From: Corynebacterium macginleyi
GTDB taxonomy: Bacteria > Actinomycetota > Actinomycetes > Mycobacteriales > Mycobacteriaceae
Reading direction: 5' to 3'
Assembly (NCBI RefSeq): GCF_003688935.1
Contig: NZ_REGE01000003.1
Coordinates: 62,001-126,000, forward strand
DNA: 64,000 nucleotides
The notes beneath the pieces are model-generated. The model saw only the letters and a program-made list of their open reading frames with translations, was not told the DNA's origin and ran no database searches. Shown piece by piece: positions 45,092 through 53,701 of this stretch. The position numbers and the translations under genes were made by a program. How positions within the stretch are numbered: position 1 is the first letter of the stretch; the number at the start of each line of letters is the position of its first letter.

Positions 45092-45918
45092 GCCAGTCCG
45101 CGGGTAGTGTCGAGGGGAGCGGCCGTGCCCCGAATGGCGGCGGTCATGCGGATCACGTCGACGGTTTCTGCAACCTCGTGGACGCGGAAGGCGGCCACCC
45201 CGTGCGCTGCGGCCCAGGCGGTGGCGGCTAGCGTCCCGGCTACCCGGTCTCCTACCGCGCGCGCGAGGGTTTCGCCCACGAAGTCCTTATTGGAAAGCGC
45301 CATGAGCACAGGCCAACCGGTATCGACGATCTCGTCAATACGCCGCAAGAGCTCCAGGCCATGATAAGTGTTTTTACCAAAGTCGTGTGTGGGATCGATG
45401 AAGACGAGCTCTTCCGGGCAGCCGAGCCTCGCGGCCTTTTCTGCCAGAGCGGTAGTCTCTGCTATGACGTCGGCGACGACGTCATCAAAATGCACGCGGT
45501 GCGGGCGGGTGCGTGGGTTAATCCCGCCGGTATGCGAGCACACGTAACCCACGCGGTGGTGGCCGGCGACCTCGATAAGCTGCGGATCCCAGCCTGCCCA
45601 GGTGTCGTTGACCAGTCTGGCTCCGGCGGCGATGGCGGCCTCGGCAACATCGCTGCGCCAGGTATCTACGGAAATCAGCGCATCCGGGTGGCGCTCATGT
45701 ACGTGGGCTATGGTGGGCACGACACGGTCGATTTCTTCCGCGCTATCCACCTCCTCGCCCGGGCCGGCCTTAACCCCTCCGATATCGATGATGGAAGCTC
45801 CTGCCGCAATGACCTCGTCGCAGCGCTTTAGGGCGGTTTCCATGCCAAAGGTAGCCCCCTTGTCATAAAAGGAGTCCGGGGTGCGATTGACTATCGCCAT
45901 CACGCGCGCGAGGCTCAA
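45088..45918 (-). CDS. folP2: Dihydropteroate synthase paralogue FolP2
   Basis: A 276-residue TIM barrel of the dihydropteroate synthase family ('VMAIVNRTPDSFYDKG' at residues 6-21, 'GASIIDIGGVKAGPG' near 42, 'ISVDTWRSDVAEAAI' near 80). Position between the LOG-family gene and gpgS matches mycobacterial folP2 (Rv1207), reported not to act as a true DHPS. It may thus not be the folate enzyme, and a separate folP1 would be expected elsewhere. Its ATG overlaps the preceding stop by 4 bp. Confidence 0.86.
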   Translation of the reverse strand: MSLARVMAIVNRTPDSFYDKGATFGMETALKRCDEVIAAGASIIDIGGVKAGPGEEVDSAEEIDRVVPTIAHVHERHPDALISVDTWRSDVAEAAIAAGARLVNDTWAGWDPQLIEVAGHHRVGYVCSHTGGINPRTRPHRVHFDDVVADVIAETTALAEKAARLGCPEELVFIDPTHDFGKNTYHGLELLRRIDEIVDTGWPVLMALSNKDFVGETLARAVGDRVAGTLAATAWAAAHGVAAFRVHEVAETVDVIRMTAAIRGTAAPLDTTRGLA

Positions 45919-46679
45919 CGCGGCTCCTTAATGCGCTTATCGCTCATGACCTTGTGGCGCTCAATGATGTGGGAGACTGCCACAGCGGGGTCATCGGTAA
46001 GCAGGAAAAGCTCCTGGTCATCTTCGTTGATGTACCCGTCGGCGGCAAGGGTATTTTTCATCCACTCCAGCAGGCCGGACCAATACTCGGTACCCATGAG
46101 CACGATGGGATAATTGGTGACTTTTCCGGTCTGGACCATGCAAAGTACCTCGAAGAACTCGTCCATAGTGCCCATCCCACCGGGCAGGCAGACAAAGGCC
46201 TGGGAATATTTCAAAAACATCGTCTTGCGGGCGAAGAAGTAGCGAAAGTTCAGGCCCAAGTCCACGTACTTGTTGAGGCCCTGCTCGTGCGGCAATTCGA
46301 TACCCAAGCCCACCGAAAGGCCATCGGCCTCGTGCGCGCCTTTATTGGCCGCCTCCATGATGCCGGGGCCGCCGCCGGTGATGACGGCATAGGCAGATTC
46401 GGCGAGCTTACGGCCGAGCTCTTCAGCCAATTTATAGCTCGCATTCTCAGGTTGAGTACGAGCCGAACCAAAGACCGTCACGGCCTTGGGCAGCTTGGCA
46501 AGCGCATCGAAGCCGGCGACGAATTCGCCTTGGATGCGCAGAACGCGCCAGGGATCGGCGTGTTGCCATTCGTGATCCGCGCCGGATTCCAGCAGGCGCT
46601 GGTCAAAGGTGGATCCTTGTTCTCCCTCGCTGCGTAGCAAGAGCGGGCCGCGCAGGGTACGCATGTGATCAGGGGTCAT
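45915..46679 (-). CDS. LOG-family Rossmann protein (TIGR00730)
   Basis: A 254-residue protein of the LOG family, cytokinin-riboside 5'-monophosphate phosphoribohydrolases. The signature 'PGGMGTMDEFFEV' is near residue 165, and 'ITGGGPGIMEAANKGA' near 100 forms the nucleotide site. Family enzymes split the N-glycosidic bond of nucleoside monophosphates; a role in purine salvage is plausible. It starts 2 bp before the dapE stop region and overlaps folP2 by 4 bp, so it is an operon member (Rv1205-like). Confidence 0.88.
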   Translation of the reverse strand: MTPDHMRTLRGPLLLRSEGEQGSTFDQRLLESGADHEWQHADPWRVLRIQGEFVAGFDALAKLPKAVTVFGSARTQPENASYKLAEELGRKLAESAYAVITGGGPGIMEAANKGAHEADGLSVGLGIELPHEQGLNKYVDLGLNFRYFFARKTMFLKYSQAFVCLPGGMGTMDEFFEVLCMVQTGKVTNYPIVLMGTEYWSGLLEWMKNTLAADGYINEDDQELFLLTDDPAVAVSHIIERHKVMSDKRIKEPR

Positions 46680-46681
46680 GT

Positions 46682-47770
46682 TTATCCCTTCAGATAGTTC
46701 AGGAGTGCGGTAGAAACTTCTGTGATTTGTGCCGTAGGCACCTGCTCGTCCTTCTTATGTGCAAAGCCCGGATCACCGACGCCGAAGTTCACGGCGGGAA
46801 TGCCCATTTCGGCAAAGCGCGAGACATCAGTCCAACCAAACTTGGCGCGGACGTTGCCACCGACGGCATCGACAAGCGCACGCGCCGCGGGTTGCCCCAG
46901 GCCAGGCAGGGCGGCACCGGCGATGTCGTCGATTTCTATGGTGACGTCCTCATGCTTGCCGATGACCTCTTTAATGTACTCCAATGCCTCCTCCGTGCTG
47001 CGGTCTGGGGCAAAGCGGAAGTTGACAAACATCCAGGCTTCGTCCGGCAAGGTATTGGTGGCCACACCAGCCTCCAGGCGGACGATGTTCAGACCTTCGC
47101 GGTAGGTGCAACCATCGATGGTGACCTCGCGTGGCTCGTAGTTCGCAATGCGTGTCATGACGGGAGCTAGTTTGTGCGCGGCGTTGGACCCCAACCAGGA
47201 ACGGGCCGAGTGCGCGCGGGTACCATTGGCCGTCACGCGCAGGCGAATCGTGCCCTGGCAGCCAGCTTCCACCATCGCGCCGGAGGGCTCACCCAATAGC
47301 GCAAAATCGCCCTGTAGCCACTCAGGGTGCTCCTTTTGCAAATGGCCCAGCCCATTAAATTCAGTGGATACTTCTTCCCCCTCATAAGCGATGACGGTTA
47401 AATCATGCTGGAGCTCTGCAGATTCGTGCAGGTGAGCAAAGGCGTTAAGATATACTGCCATGCCGGATTTCATGTCCACGGTGCCGCAACCAAACATAAT
47501 ATCGGCGCCGTCTTCGGTGGTGTCCATGCGATGCGGTACGTTATCTGCCAATGGAACGGTATCGATGTGGCCGGCAAGAATCACGCGGGAATTCATCCCG
47601 CGGTTCGTGCGCGCACACACCGTATTGCCAAAGCGGGCGACCTCCACGTCTAGACCACGCAGGGCTTCTTCCACCGCATCCGCGATGGCCTCCTCGTGGT
47701 GGGAGGGGCTCGGGATATCGACGAGTGCCTTGGTCACTGCGATGGGGTCGGCGAATAGATCTAAAGTCAC
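46682..47770 (-). CDS. dapE: Succinyl-diaminopimelate desuccinylase
   Basis: A 362-residue M20 metallo-amidase. Zinc ligands are in 'ILAGHIDTVPLADN' near 68 and 'FGCGTVDMKSGMAVYL' near 100, with catalytic Glu in 'YEGEEVS' near 135. It converts N-succinyl-LL-diaminopimelate to LL-DAP, giving precursors for lysine and peptidoglycan. GTG 47770 is chosen: TACCAT at 47779-47784 lies 8 nt before it (leaderless), and the result matches corynebacterial DapE length (about 369). It is the first gene of the seven-gene operon and divergent from an AroP-like permease, as in C. glutamicum. Confidence 0.93.
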   Translation of the reverse strand: MTLDLFADPIAVTKALVDIPSPSHHEEAIADAVEEALRGLDVEVARFGNTVCARTNRGMNSRVILAGHIDTVPLADNVPHRMDTTEDGADIMFGCGTVDMKSGMAVYLNAFAHLHESAELQHDLTVIAYEGEEVSTEFNGLGHLQKEHPEWLQGDFALLGEPSGAMVEAGCQGTIRLRVTANGTRAHSARSWLGSNAAHKLAPVMTRIANYEPREVTIDGCTYREGLNIVRLEAGVATNTLPDEAWMFVNFRFAPDRSTEEALEYIKEVIGKHEDVTIEIDDIAGAALPGLGQPAARALVDAVGGNVRAKFGWTDVSRFAEMGIPAVNFGVGDPGFAHKKDEQVPTAQITEVSTALLNYLKG

Positions 47771-47857
47771 AAGCCGCCATGGTAGCGTCCCGCTGGATCC
47801 GTTGCATTGTGTAATGTTCATTTCACTGCAAAAATAACCTCTCACAAGGCGGTAATT

Positions 47858-49216
47858 ATGGCCGAAGCCACACAATTAAAAACACGACACCTCACCATGA
47901 TGGGCCTTGGCTCCGCGGTGGGTGCCGGCCTCTTCTTGGGTGTCGGGTTGGGAATACAAATCTCCGGCACCTCGGTACTCATCTCCTATGCCGTCGCCGG
48001 CGCTCTCATAGCACTCATTATGTGGATGCTCGGGGAAATCGCCGCGGCCCGCCCCTCACTCGGCTCCTTTTCTACCTACGCCGGCCAAGCCTTCGGCCAC
48101 TGGGCACGCTTTACGATGGGCTGGATCTACTGGTTCATGCTCATCATGGTCATGGGTGCCGAAATTACCGGCGCTGCCGCCATCATCAGCAGTTGGTTCG
48201 ATATCGCGCCATGGATCCCCGCGCTTATTGCAGTAGGCTTTTTCGCCGTAATAAATTTCGCCGCCGTGCGCGGCTTCGGTGAATTCGAGTTCTGGTTCGC
48301 CATCATCAAGGTCGCCGTCATCGTCGCCTTCCTCGCCATCGGACTCCTTATGGCGCTTGGCATTCTGCCCGGCATGGATCTCTCCCGAGCCGCAACCAAC
48401 TTCACCGATAACTTCCTGCCCAATGGCATGCCCGGCTTCGCCGCGGGCCTACTCGCCGTGGCCTTCGCCTTCGGCGGAATCGAGGTAGTAACCATCGCAG
48501 CCGCCGAGTCCGAAGACCCCGCCCGCAACGTAGCCACCGCGGTACGCGCGATCATCGTGCGCATCATGATCTTCTACATCGGATCGGTCGTGGTTATCAC
48601 CATGGCTCTGCCGTTTAGCCAGATTCAAGACGCCGATGCTGCAGCCGATTCCCCCTTCACTCTGCTGCTCGAGGCGGCCAAAATCCCATTTGCCGCGGGC
48701 TTTATGGAAGCCATCATTGTGCTGGCCCTGCTGTCCGCCTTCAACGCGCAAATTTACGCCACTTCACGCTTCGTCTTCGACATGTCCAAGGACCACTGCG
48801 CGCCCAAGTTGTTCCTCAAGACCAACCACTCCGGCTCCCCCGTCAATGCCGTCATCTTGTCCATGGTCTTCGCCTTCGCCTCGGTGGGCCTCCAGTTCTG
48901 GAACCCGCCAGGACTGCTAGCCTTCCTCTTCAACGCCGTCGGCGGCTGCCTGTTGGTCATCTGGTCCTTCATCGTCGCCTCCTTCCTCAAGCTGCACCCG
49001 CAGTTGAAGGCGAATGGCGAAATCAAAGGTATCCGAGTCCCCGGCTACCCCTGGTTGCCGTGGGCGACCGCCGCCGCACTCGCCGCCCTGACCATCTCCA
49101 TGCTCTTTGATCCCTCCGCCCGCAGCCAAGTCATCGCCGTCATCATCCTCTCTGCCGCGCTCTTCGCCGTGTCCTTTGTGGTTCCCAAGGGCAAGCACGA
49201 ACAAGTCCGGCAGTAA
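47858..49216 (+). CDS. Amino-acid permease (AroP-like, APC superfamily)
   Basis: A 452-residue APC transporter with 12 hydrophobic helices. Helix 1 '[20 protein letters not shown]' carries the substrate-binding GxG motif. '[20 protein letters not shown]' near 205-225 is the conserved signature of amino-acid permeases. In C. glutamicum the gene adjacent to dapE is aroP (aromatic amino acids), which makes that the best guess, but the substrate is not shown by the sequence. ATG 47858 follows AAGGCGG. It precedes dapD by 17 bp and has a close paralogue at 50253-51638. Confidence 0.85.
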   Translation: MAEATQLKTRHLTMMGLGSAVGAGLFLGVGLGIQISGTSVLISYAVAGALIALIMWMLGEIAAARPSLGSFSTYAGQAFGHWARFTMGWIYWFMLIMVMGAEITGAAAIISSWFDIAPWIPALIAVGFFAVINFAAVRGFGEFEFWFAIIKVAVIVAFLAIGLLMALGILPGMDLSRAATNFTDNFLPNGMPGFAAGLLAVAFAFGGIEVVTIAAAESEDPARNVATAVRAIIVRIMIFYIGSVVVITMALPFSQIQDADAAADSPFTLLLEAAKIPFAAGFMEAIIVLALLSAFNAQIYATSRFVFDMSKDHCAPKLFLKTNHSGSPVNAVILSMVFAFASVGLQFWNPPGLLAFLFNAVGGCLLVIWSFIVASFLKLHPQLKANGEIKGIRVPGYPWLPWATAAALAALTISMLFDPSARSQVIAVIILSAALFAVSFVVPKGKHEQVRQ

Positions 49217-49220
49217 TTGC

Positions 49221-49233
49221 TAAGCTAGCCACC
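49221..49233 (+). promoter_or_regulatory. dapD: -10 element of dapD (leaderless)
   Basis: TAAGCT at 49221-49226 stands 7 nt before the dapD ATG, in the 17-bp gap after the permease. This suggests that dapD has its own leaderless transcript in addition to read-through. Confidence 0.5.
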
Positions 49234-50205
49234 ATGACTTCTGCATCTGCACGTGGCCTGGCAACCATTACCCACGACGGCACCGTTTTGGACGTTTGGT
49301 TCCCAGCAGTTCACACTGATAAGCCAGTAGACACCACCGGCACGACGCGCCTGGAGGAGACTCCGCAGCAGTTCTCCGCTCTGGTCGGCCCCGATGAAGA
49401 GCGCGGCGTGGCCCGCCTGGCGGTAGAAACCACCATCGCTGACCTCGACGAGGCCCCCATCGATACCTACGACGCCTACCTGCGCCTCCACCTACTTTCG
49501 CACCGCGAGGTCAAGCCGCACGGTCTCAACATGGACGGCATCTTCGGCCACCTCAACAACGTGGTCTGGACCAACTACGGCCCCTGCGCCATCTCCGATT
49601 TCCAGATGGTGCGCGGCCGCCTCGCCTCCCGCGGCCCCGTCGTGGTCTACTCCGTAGACAAGTTCCCCCGCATGGTGGACTACGTCGTCCCCTCCGGCGT
49701 ACGCATTGGTGACGCCGACCGCGTCCGCTTGGGTGCCCACTTGGCAGAGGGCACCACGGTCATGCACGAGGGCTTCGTCAATTTCAACGCCGGCACCTTG
49801 GGTGCGTCCATGGTGGAAGGCCGCATTTCCGCGGGCGTCGTCGTGGGAGATGGCTCCGATATCGGCGGCGGCGCCTCTATCATGGGCACCCTGTCCGGCG
49901 GCGGTAAGGAAGTCATTTCCATCGGGAAACGCTGCTTGCTAGGCGCTAACTCGGGTATCGGCATTTCACTTGGCGATGATGCCGTTGTCGAAGCCGGCCT
50001 CTACGTCACCGCTGGCACCAAGGTTGCCGTATTTGGCAAGGTGGCCGAAGCCTTGGGCGTTAGCAATGGCGAGGCCGTCAAAGGCTCTCAGCTCTCTGGC
50101 GCCTCCGGCCTGCTGCTACGCCGAAATTCCGTTTCCGGCGCCGTCGAAGCCGTGGAGTGGAACTCTGAGGCAGTCGCACTGAATGAAGACCTGCACAAGA
50201 ATTAA
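49234..50205 (+). CDS. dapD: 2,3,4,5-tetrahydropyridine-2,6-dicarboxylate N-succinyltransferase
   Basis: A 323-residue actinobacterial-type DapD with a left-handed beta-helix of hexapeptide repeats (about residues 150-260, e.g. '[20 protein letters not shown]', '[15 protein letters not shown]'). The N-terminal domain has '[15 protein letters not shown]'. It transfers succinyl from succinyl-CoA to tetrahydrodipicolinate, the step before DapC in lysine/DAP synthesis. Length matches the mycobacterial enzyme (about 317). Confidence 0.95.
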   Translation: MTSASARGLATITHDGTVLDVWFPAVHTDKPVDTTGTTRLEETPQQFSALVGPDEERGVARLAVETTIADLDEAPIDTYDAYLRLHLLSHREVKPHGLNMDGIFGHLNNVVWTNYGPCAISDFQMVRGRLASRGPVVVYSVDKFPRMVDYVVPSGVRIGDADRVRLGAHLAEGTTVMHEGFVNFNAGTLGASMVEGRISAGVVVGDGSDIGGGASIMGTLSGGGKEVISIGKRCLLGANSGIGISLGDDAVVEAGLYVTAGTKVAVFGKVAEALGVSNGEAVKGSQLSGASGLLLRRNSVSGAVEAVEWNSEAVALNEDLHKN

Positions 50206-50252
50206 CCCCACCCCAATTACGGCGCCCTGAGGGTAGAAAATACGATGAAAAA

Positions 50253-51638
50253 GTGTCTGATAACTCTTCTACCCTTGGTTCTGGCTTAAGGGTCCGCCAC
50301 CTCTCCATGATGGGGCTCGGCTCCACCATTGGCGCCGGTCTCTTCCTCGGCACGGGCGTCGGTATTTCCGCCGCCGGCCCAGCGGTGCTCATCGCCTACG
50401 CTATCGCCGGATTCCTCGCCGTCCTCGTAATGCAAATGCTTGGGGAAATGGGAACGGTCATCCCCGCCTCCGGTTCCTTTTCCGAGTACGCCGAACACGG
50501 CATCGGCCGCTGGGCGGGATTCACCCAAGGGTGGATCTATTGGTGCGCCACCGTCGCCGTCCTCGGCGCCGAAATTACCGGCGCGGCAGGTTTCATCGGC
50601 TCCTGGTTTAACGTCCCGCCCTGGATACCCGCCGCCATCTGCGTCGCCATCTTCGGCCTCGTCAATCTGCTGCGCGTGCGCGCCTTCGGCGAATTCGAGT
50701 ACTGGTTCGCGCTCATCAAGGTTATCGTCATAGTCGCCTTCCTCATCATCGGCGTGCTACTAATTTTCGGTATCCTGCCTGGACACACCCTCATAGGCAC
50801 GTCCGTCTTCCTTGCCGATGGTTTCATGCCCAACGGCCTCGGCGGCGTCAGCGCCGGTCTGCTCGCAGTAGCCTTCGCCTTCGGCGGCATCGAGGTCGTC
50901 GCCATCGCCTCCGCCGAATCAGAGAAACCCGAAAAATCCCTGGTTAAAGCCGTGCGTTCCACCATCCTGCGCATCTGCGTGTTCTACCTGGGCTCCGTTC
51001 TCGTTATCTCGTTCCTGCTTCCCTATTCCAGCTTGGACGCCGCCTCCACCGCCGCCGAATCACCATTCACCATGGTTCTCGACCGCGCCGGCATCCCCGG
51101 TGCCGCCGGCATCATGGAGGTCATCATCGTCCTCGCGCTGCTGTCCGCCTTTAACGCGCAAATCTTCGCCTCCTCCCGCATGATGCACTCCCTCGCCTCC
51201 CGCGGCGAGGCCCCGCGCATCTTCGCCGCCACCAATCCCCAGGGCGTTCCAACCTCCGCCATCGCCCTGTCCGTGGTGCTCTCCGCCCTCATGGTCGTCC
51301 TCAACTACGCCGATACCGGCTGGTTGCTCACCTTCATGCTCAACGCCGCCGGCGCCTCCCTGCTCATCGTCTGGGTCTTCATCGCCGTCAGCCAGCTGCG
51401 CCTGCGCCGACAACTCGAAGCCCTGCATCCACTCCCCATCCGCATGTGGGCATTTCCCTACCTCACCTGGTTTGCGCTGGCCCTCTTCGCAGCCATTGGG
51501 ACGCTCATGCTTTCCGATGCCACCGCCCGCACCCAACTCCTCTCCGCCGCCGCCATGTTCGCGGTGCTCGCCCTCGCGGGTGTGCTTAATTCCAAAGCCC
51601 GCGGCATTAACCCAACCTCCACCCTCCCGCTGACCTAG
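50253..51638 (+). CDS. Amino-acid permease, paralogue of the dapE-adjacent one
   Basis: A 461-residue APC permease highly similar to the protein at 47858-49216 (shared 'MMGLGS.(I/V)GAGLFLG.G.GI', 'FGEFEYWFALIKVIVIVAFL', 'FGGIEVVAIASAESEKPEKS'). Twelve helices. GTG 50253 is the start; TACGAT (50241-50246) lies 6 nt upstream, so it is likely leaderless. It is followed by a cluster of REP-like repeats. Substrate unknown; cationic, aromatic or branched amino acids are all possible. Confidence 0.85.
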   Translation: MSDNSSTLGSGLRVRHLSMMGLGSTIGAGLFLGTGVGISAAGPAVLIAYAIAGFLAVLVMQMLGEMGTVIPASGSFSEYAEHGIGRWAGFTQGWIYWCATVAVLGAEITGAAGFIGSWFNVPPWIPAAICVAIFGLVNLLRVRAFGEFEYWFALIKVIVIVAFLIIGVLLIFGILPGHTLIGTSVFLADGFMPNGLGGVSAGLLAVAFAFGGIEVVAIASAESEKPEKSLVKAVRSTILRICVFYLGSVLVISFLLPYSSLDAASTAAESPFTMVLDRAGIPGAAGIMEVIIVLALLSAFNAQIFASSRMMHSLASRGEAPRIFAATNPQGVPTSAIALSVVLSALMVVLNYADTGWLLTFMLNAAGASLLIVWVFIAVSQLRLRRQLEALHPLPIRMWAFPYLTWFALALFAAIGTLMLSDATARTQLLSAAAMFAVLALAGVLNSKARGINPTSTLPLT

Positions 51639-52114
51639 CGGTGCATCCAACCCCGTCCTTCGCGCCCTACACCACCTCACACCCAGCCCGCCGCACCTGC
51701 CGCCCCGCCCTTCGCGCTCACCAGCGCTGGGCGGGGTGCTGTATTTTCTCCTCCCCGTGAGCGCAACGGGTGCCGGGCCATCCTTCGCGCTCACAGGGAG
51801 GAGAGCTGGGCATCGGAGAGCGTGGGCGGTGAACGGCAAGGGATCTGGACGAGAGGCTCGCTCCTCGCGGTCGCCGCCACGCCCACGTTTTAATGCTTCG
51901 TGCGAGGCTAACCGCCACGAACGCCCCTCGCGGTCACCAGGAGCCACTGTAGGGCTCACAACTGGTAGACGGTGAGCGCAAAGGGAGGGGTGAGGGGAGG
52001 TTATCCACAGGGCAGCGACGGAAATGGGGCGCGAGGCCGCTAATTAGGCGAGTTATCCACAGGCTGGCGTAACTCGTCTGGACGGCGAGGCAACCGGCTC
52101 TTTAGGTTGAAGCC
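51639..52114. repeat. REP-like repeat cluster C
   Basis: 476 bp without a gene. Six copies or variants of the 15-bp element: 51708-51722 (CCCTTCGCGCTCACC), 51757-51770 (GTGAGCGCAACGGG), 51781-51794 (TCCTTCGCGCTCAC), 51828-51842 (GGTGAACGGCAAGGG), 51924-51938 (CCCCTCGCGGTCACC-type) and 51971-51985 (GGTGAGCGCAAAGGG). They alternate in orientation and form stem-loop pairs. The right end (52000-52110) carries the promoter of the DUF559 gene with TAGGTT at 52103-52108 and two TTATCCACAG copies (51999 and 52051 regions), which resemble relaxed DnaA-type boxes. Confidence 0.7.
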
Positions 52115-52960
52115 ATGGGGGCATGGACGACCGCGCAATTGCGCGAGCAGGGATTGGGCAAGGAAGCGATTCGGAGGCGGGTACGTGCAGGGAGGCTGTA
52201 CCGCGTGCACCGGGGGATTTATACCGACGAGTGGACGCCGCTAGCCGTGGCGAAGGCGCTGGCGCATGGACTGAGCCGCATTCATTTTACGGGCAAGACC
52301 GCGCAGGAAATTCACCTTGACCGGCCGCTTACGTTTCCGTTAGAGGCGGAGGGGCCGCGCACGCTGCAGGGTAAGAATTTCCGGGTTTCGCATTCTCGCC
52401 TCAAGGCAACAAGCCTGGTCAAGGGATTGCCGGTGGTGCAGGTTCTGTGGGCTGCGCGGAAGATTGCCAGGGCCTGTGGCCCGCTACTGGAAGAGTTCTA
52501 TCGCGGCGAAAAGGGACACGGCCGACTGGAGCGCGACCGCAAGCGAATGGGCCGGGCGCCGCGGGCGTTGCAGGAGACGATTCGGCTTTCGGCGATCGGG
52601 GCGGATAGTCCGCCGGAGCGGAAGGTGAGCCGTGCCCTGCGCGCCGAGGGAATTTTCCCTGTTCACAACGCCCGCGTTTGCGGATATCGCTTCGATCTTT
52701 TGATGGGCAAGCTCATCGTGGAGATCGACGGCTGGACCTACCACAACCACAGCCTCGCTTTTCAGGCCGACCGCTCCAAACAAAACGCCGCGACCGCGCA
52801 TGGGTACACGGTTTTGCGCTTTACTGCCGATGACGTCACGCACCACCTGGACCAAGTCATCCTCCTCATCAAAGCCACCCGTGACCTGCTCAAGGGCCGC
52901 AAGCCACAGCTTCCGATTTCCGCCACGCAGCCGTATTGGAATTGGCATTTATGTGTTTAA
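52115..52960 (+). CDS. DUF559 endonuclease-like protein with AbiEi-type N-terminal domain
   Basis: A 281-residue protein. The N-terminal 75 residues ('TTAQLREQGLGKEAIRRRVR' then 'LYRVHRGIYTDEW') match the AbiEi-antitoxin-like winged helix. The C-terminal domain (about 165-265) is DUF559, related to Vsr-type nucleases: 'GYRFDLLMGKLIVEIDGWTY' gives the D...E-x-D core and 'VLRFTADDV' follows. Such proteins are multi-copy in Actinobacteria and of unknown role; no AbiEii toxin gene is adjacent. TAGGTT lies 6 nt before the ATG, suggesting a leaderless transcript. A housekeeping nuclease or defence role is open. Confidence 0.78.
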   Translation: MGAWTTAQLREQGLGKEAIRRRVRAGRLYRVHRGIYTDEWTPLAVAKALAHGLSRIHFTGKTAQEIHLDRPLTFPLEAEGPRTLQGKNFRVSHSRLKATSLVKGLPVVQVLWAARKIARACGPLLEEFYRGEKGHGRLERDRKRMGRAPRALQETIRLSAIGADSPPERKVSRALRAEGIFPVHNARVCGYRFDLLMGKLIVEIDGWTYHNHSLAFQADRSKQNAATAHGYTVLRFTADDVTHHLDQVILLIKATRDLLKGRKPQLPISATQPYWNWHLCV

Positions 52961-52963
52961 CCC

Positions 52964-52992
52964 TTGCCATAGTGTAAAGTTTGCTTTACATT
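52964..52992 (+). promoter_or_regulatory. Promoter and operator of the XRE regulator gene
   Basis: TTGCCA (52964-52969), 17 bp, TACATT (52987-52992) form a -35/-10 pair. Overlapping them is the perfect inverted repeat TGTAAAGTTTGCTTTACA (52973-52990; 7-bp arms, 4-bp loop). An XRE dimer bound there would block RNA polymerase, which suggests self-repression of the gene 34 bp downstream. Confidence 0.65.
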
Positions 52993-53025
52993 AAGTCATG
53001 TAAACACGACGGGAAAGGTGATGAT

Positions 53026-53235
53026 GTGGCCGGCCAACCCAACATGGTCCGCAAGTGGCGGCGCTGGCGCGAATGGTCGCAAGGCGAACTAGCAGAGCGC
53101 GTCGGCGTCTCCCGGCAAACTATCGCAAATATCGAACGCGGCAACTACTCCCCGTCCGTGCACCTCGCATTGGACATCTGCCATGAACTAGACAAAACAG
53201 TCGAAGAAATCTTTGGAGCTGAACAACATGATTAA
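53026..53235 (+). CDS. XRE-family small transcriptional regulator
   Basis: A 69-residue single-domain Cro/C1-type regulator. The HTH is 'WSQGELAERVGVSRQTIANI' near 17-36, followed by 'ERGNYSPSVHLALDICHELD' and 'TVEEIF', the typical YozG/MerR-like short XRE form. GTG 53026 with AAAGG 7 nt upstream is preferred to ATG 53044. The downstream membrane-protein gene overlaps its end by 8 bp. XRE plus small membrane protein is a common operon, and the regulator is likely autoregulated through the palindrome upstream. Confidence 0.85.
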   Translation: MAGQPNMVRKWRRWREWSQGELAERVGVSRQTIANIERGNYSPSVHLALDICHELDKTVEEIFGAEQHD

Positions 53236-53701
53236 CGCCATCGCCACCATGTCCCTCAACCACATCGAGCGCGCCTCCACCGACGAGTTCGAGCGCGACA
53301 TCCTCACCAAGGCCTCCGCCATCACACTGACCCCAATCACCTTTCTCGAGCTCATCGTCGCCGCCGTCTTCGCGTGGTCCCTCCCTGGCCGCCTCAGCCT
53401 CCTCGCCCTCCTTGCCATCGTCCCCTCCATGGCCGGCGCGTCCCTCAGCGCCGCCTGGATGCGCAGACACATCGCCACCCCTACGGTACGCCCCAATTGG
53501 ACCTTAATCGCCCTTTACCTAATCCCGATGTTTGTCTGCTTCTCCGGCATCGCTTACCGCGGCTTCGCGCCTTCCGATGCCGCCCCCTACCTTATCGGCT
53601 CGGCCGTAGGTGCGATCACGGCCATCCTCCTCTCCCCCGCGCTCCGACGTAAGCAAAACCGCCGGGACCAGTCCCGCCTTGACGCCGAGCTCGAGGATTA
53701 G
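53228..53701 (+). CDS. Four-helix membrane protein paired with the XRE regulator
   Basis: A 157-residue integral membrane protein with four hydrophobic stretches near residues 35-50, 55-75, 93-110 and 120-137. It has a charged C-terminus ('RRKQNRRDQSRLDAELED'). ATG 53228 has GGAG 9 nt upstream inside the XRE gene, so the two are translationally coupled. No enzymatic motif is seen; membrane partners of short XRE regulators often sense or alter envelope state, but this is inference. Confidence 0.75.
   Translation: MINAIATMSLNHIERASTDEFERDILTKASAITLTPITFLELIVAAVFAWSLPGRLSLLALLAIVPSMAGASLSAAWMRRHIATPTVRPNWTLIALYLIPMFVCFSGIAYRGFAPSDAAPYLIGSAVGAITAILLSPALRRKQNRRDQSRLDAELED

Noticed and set aside
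51060..51959. 299-codon minus-strand frame across the permease end and the repeat cluster
   Set aside because: Gly/Glu-rich low-complexity shadow; the permease on the plus strand is real.
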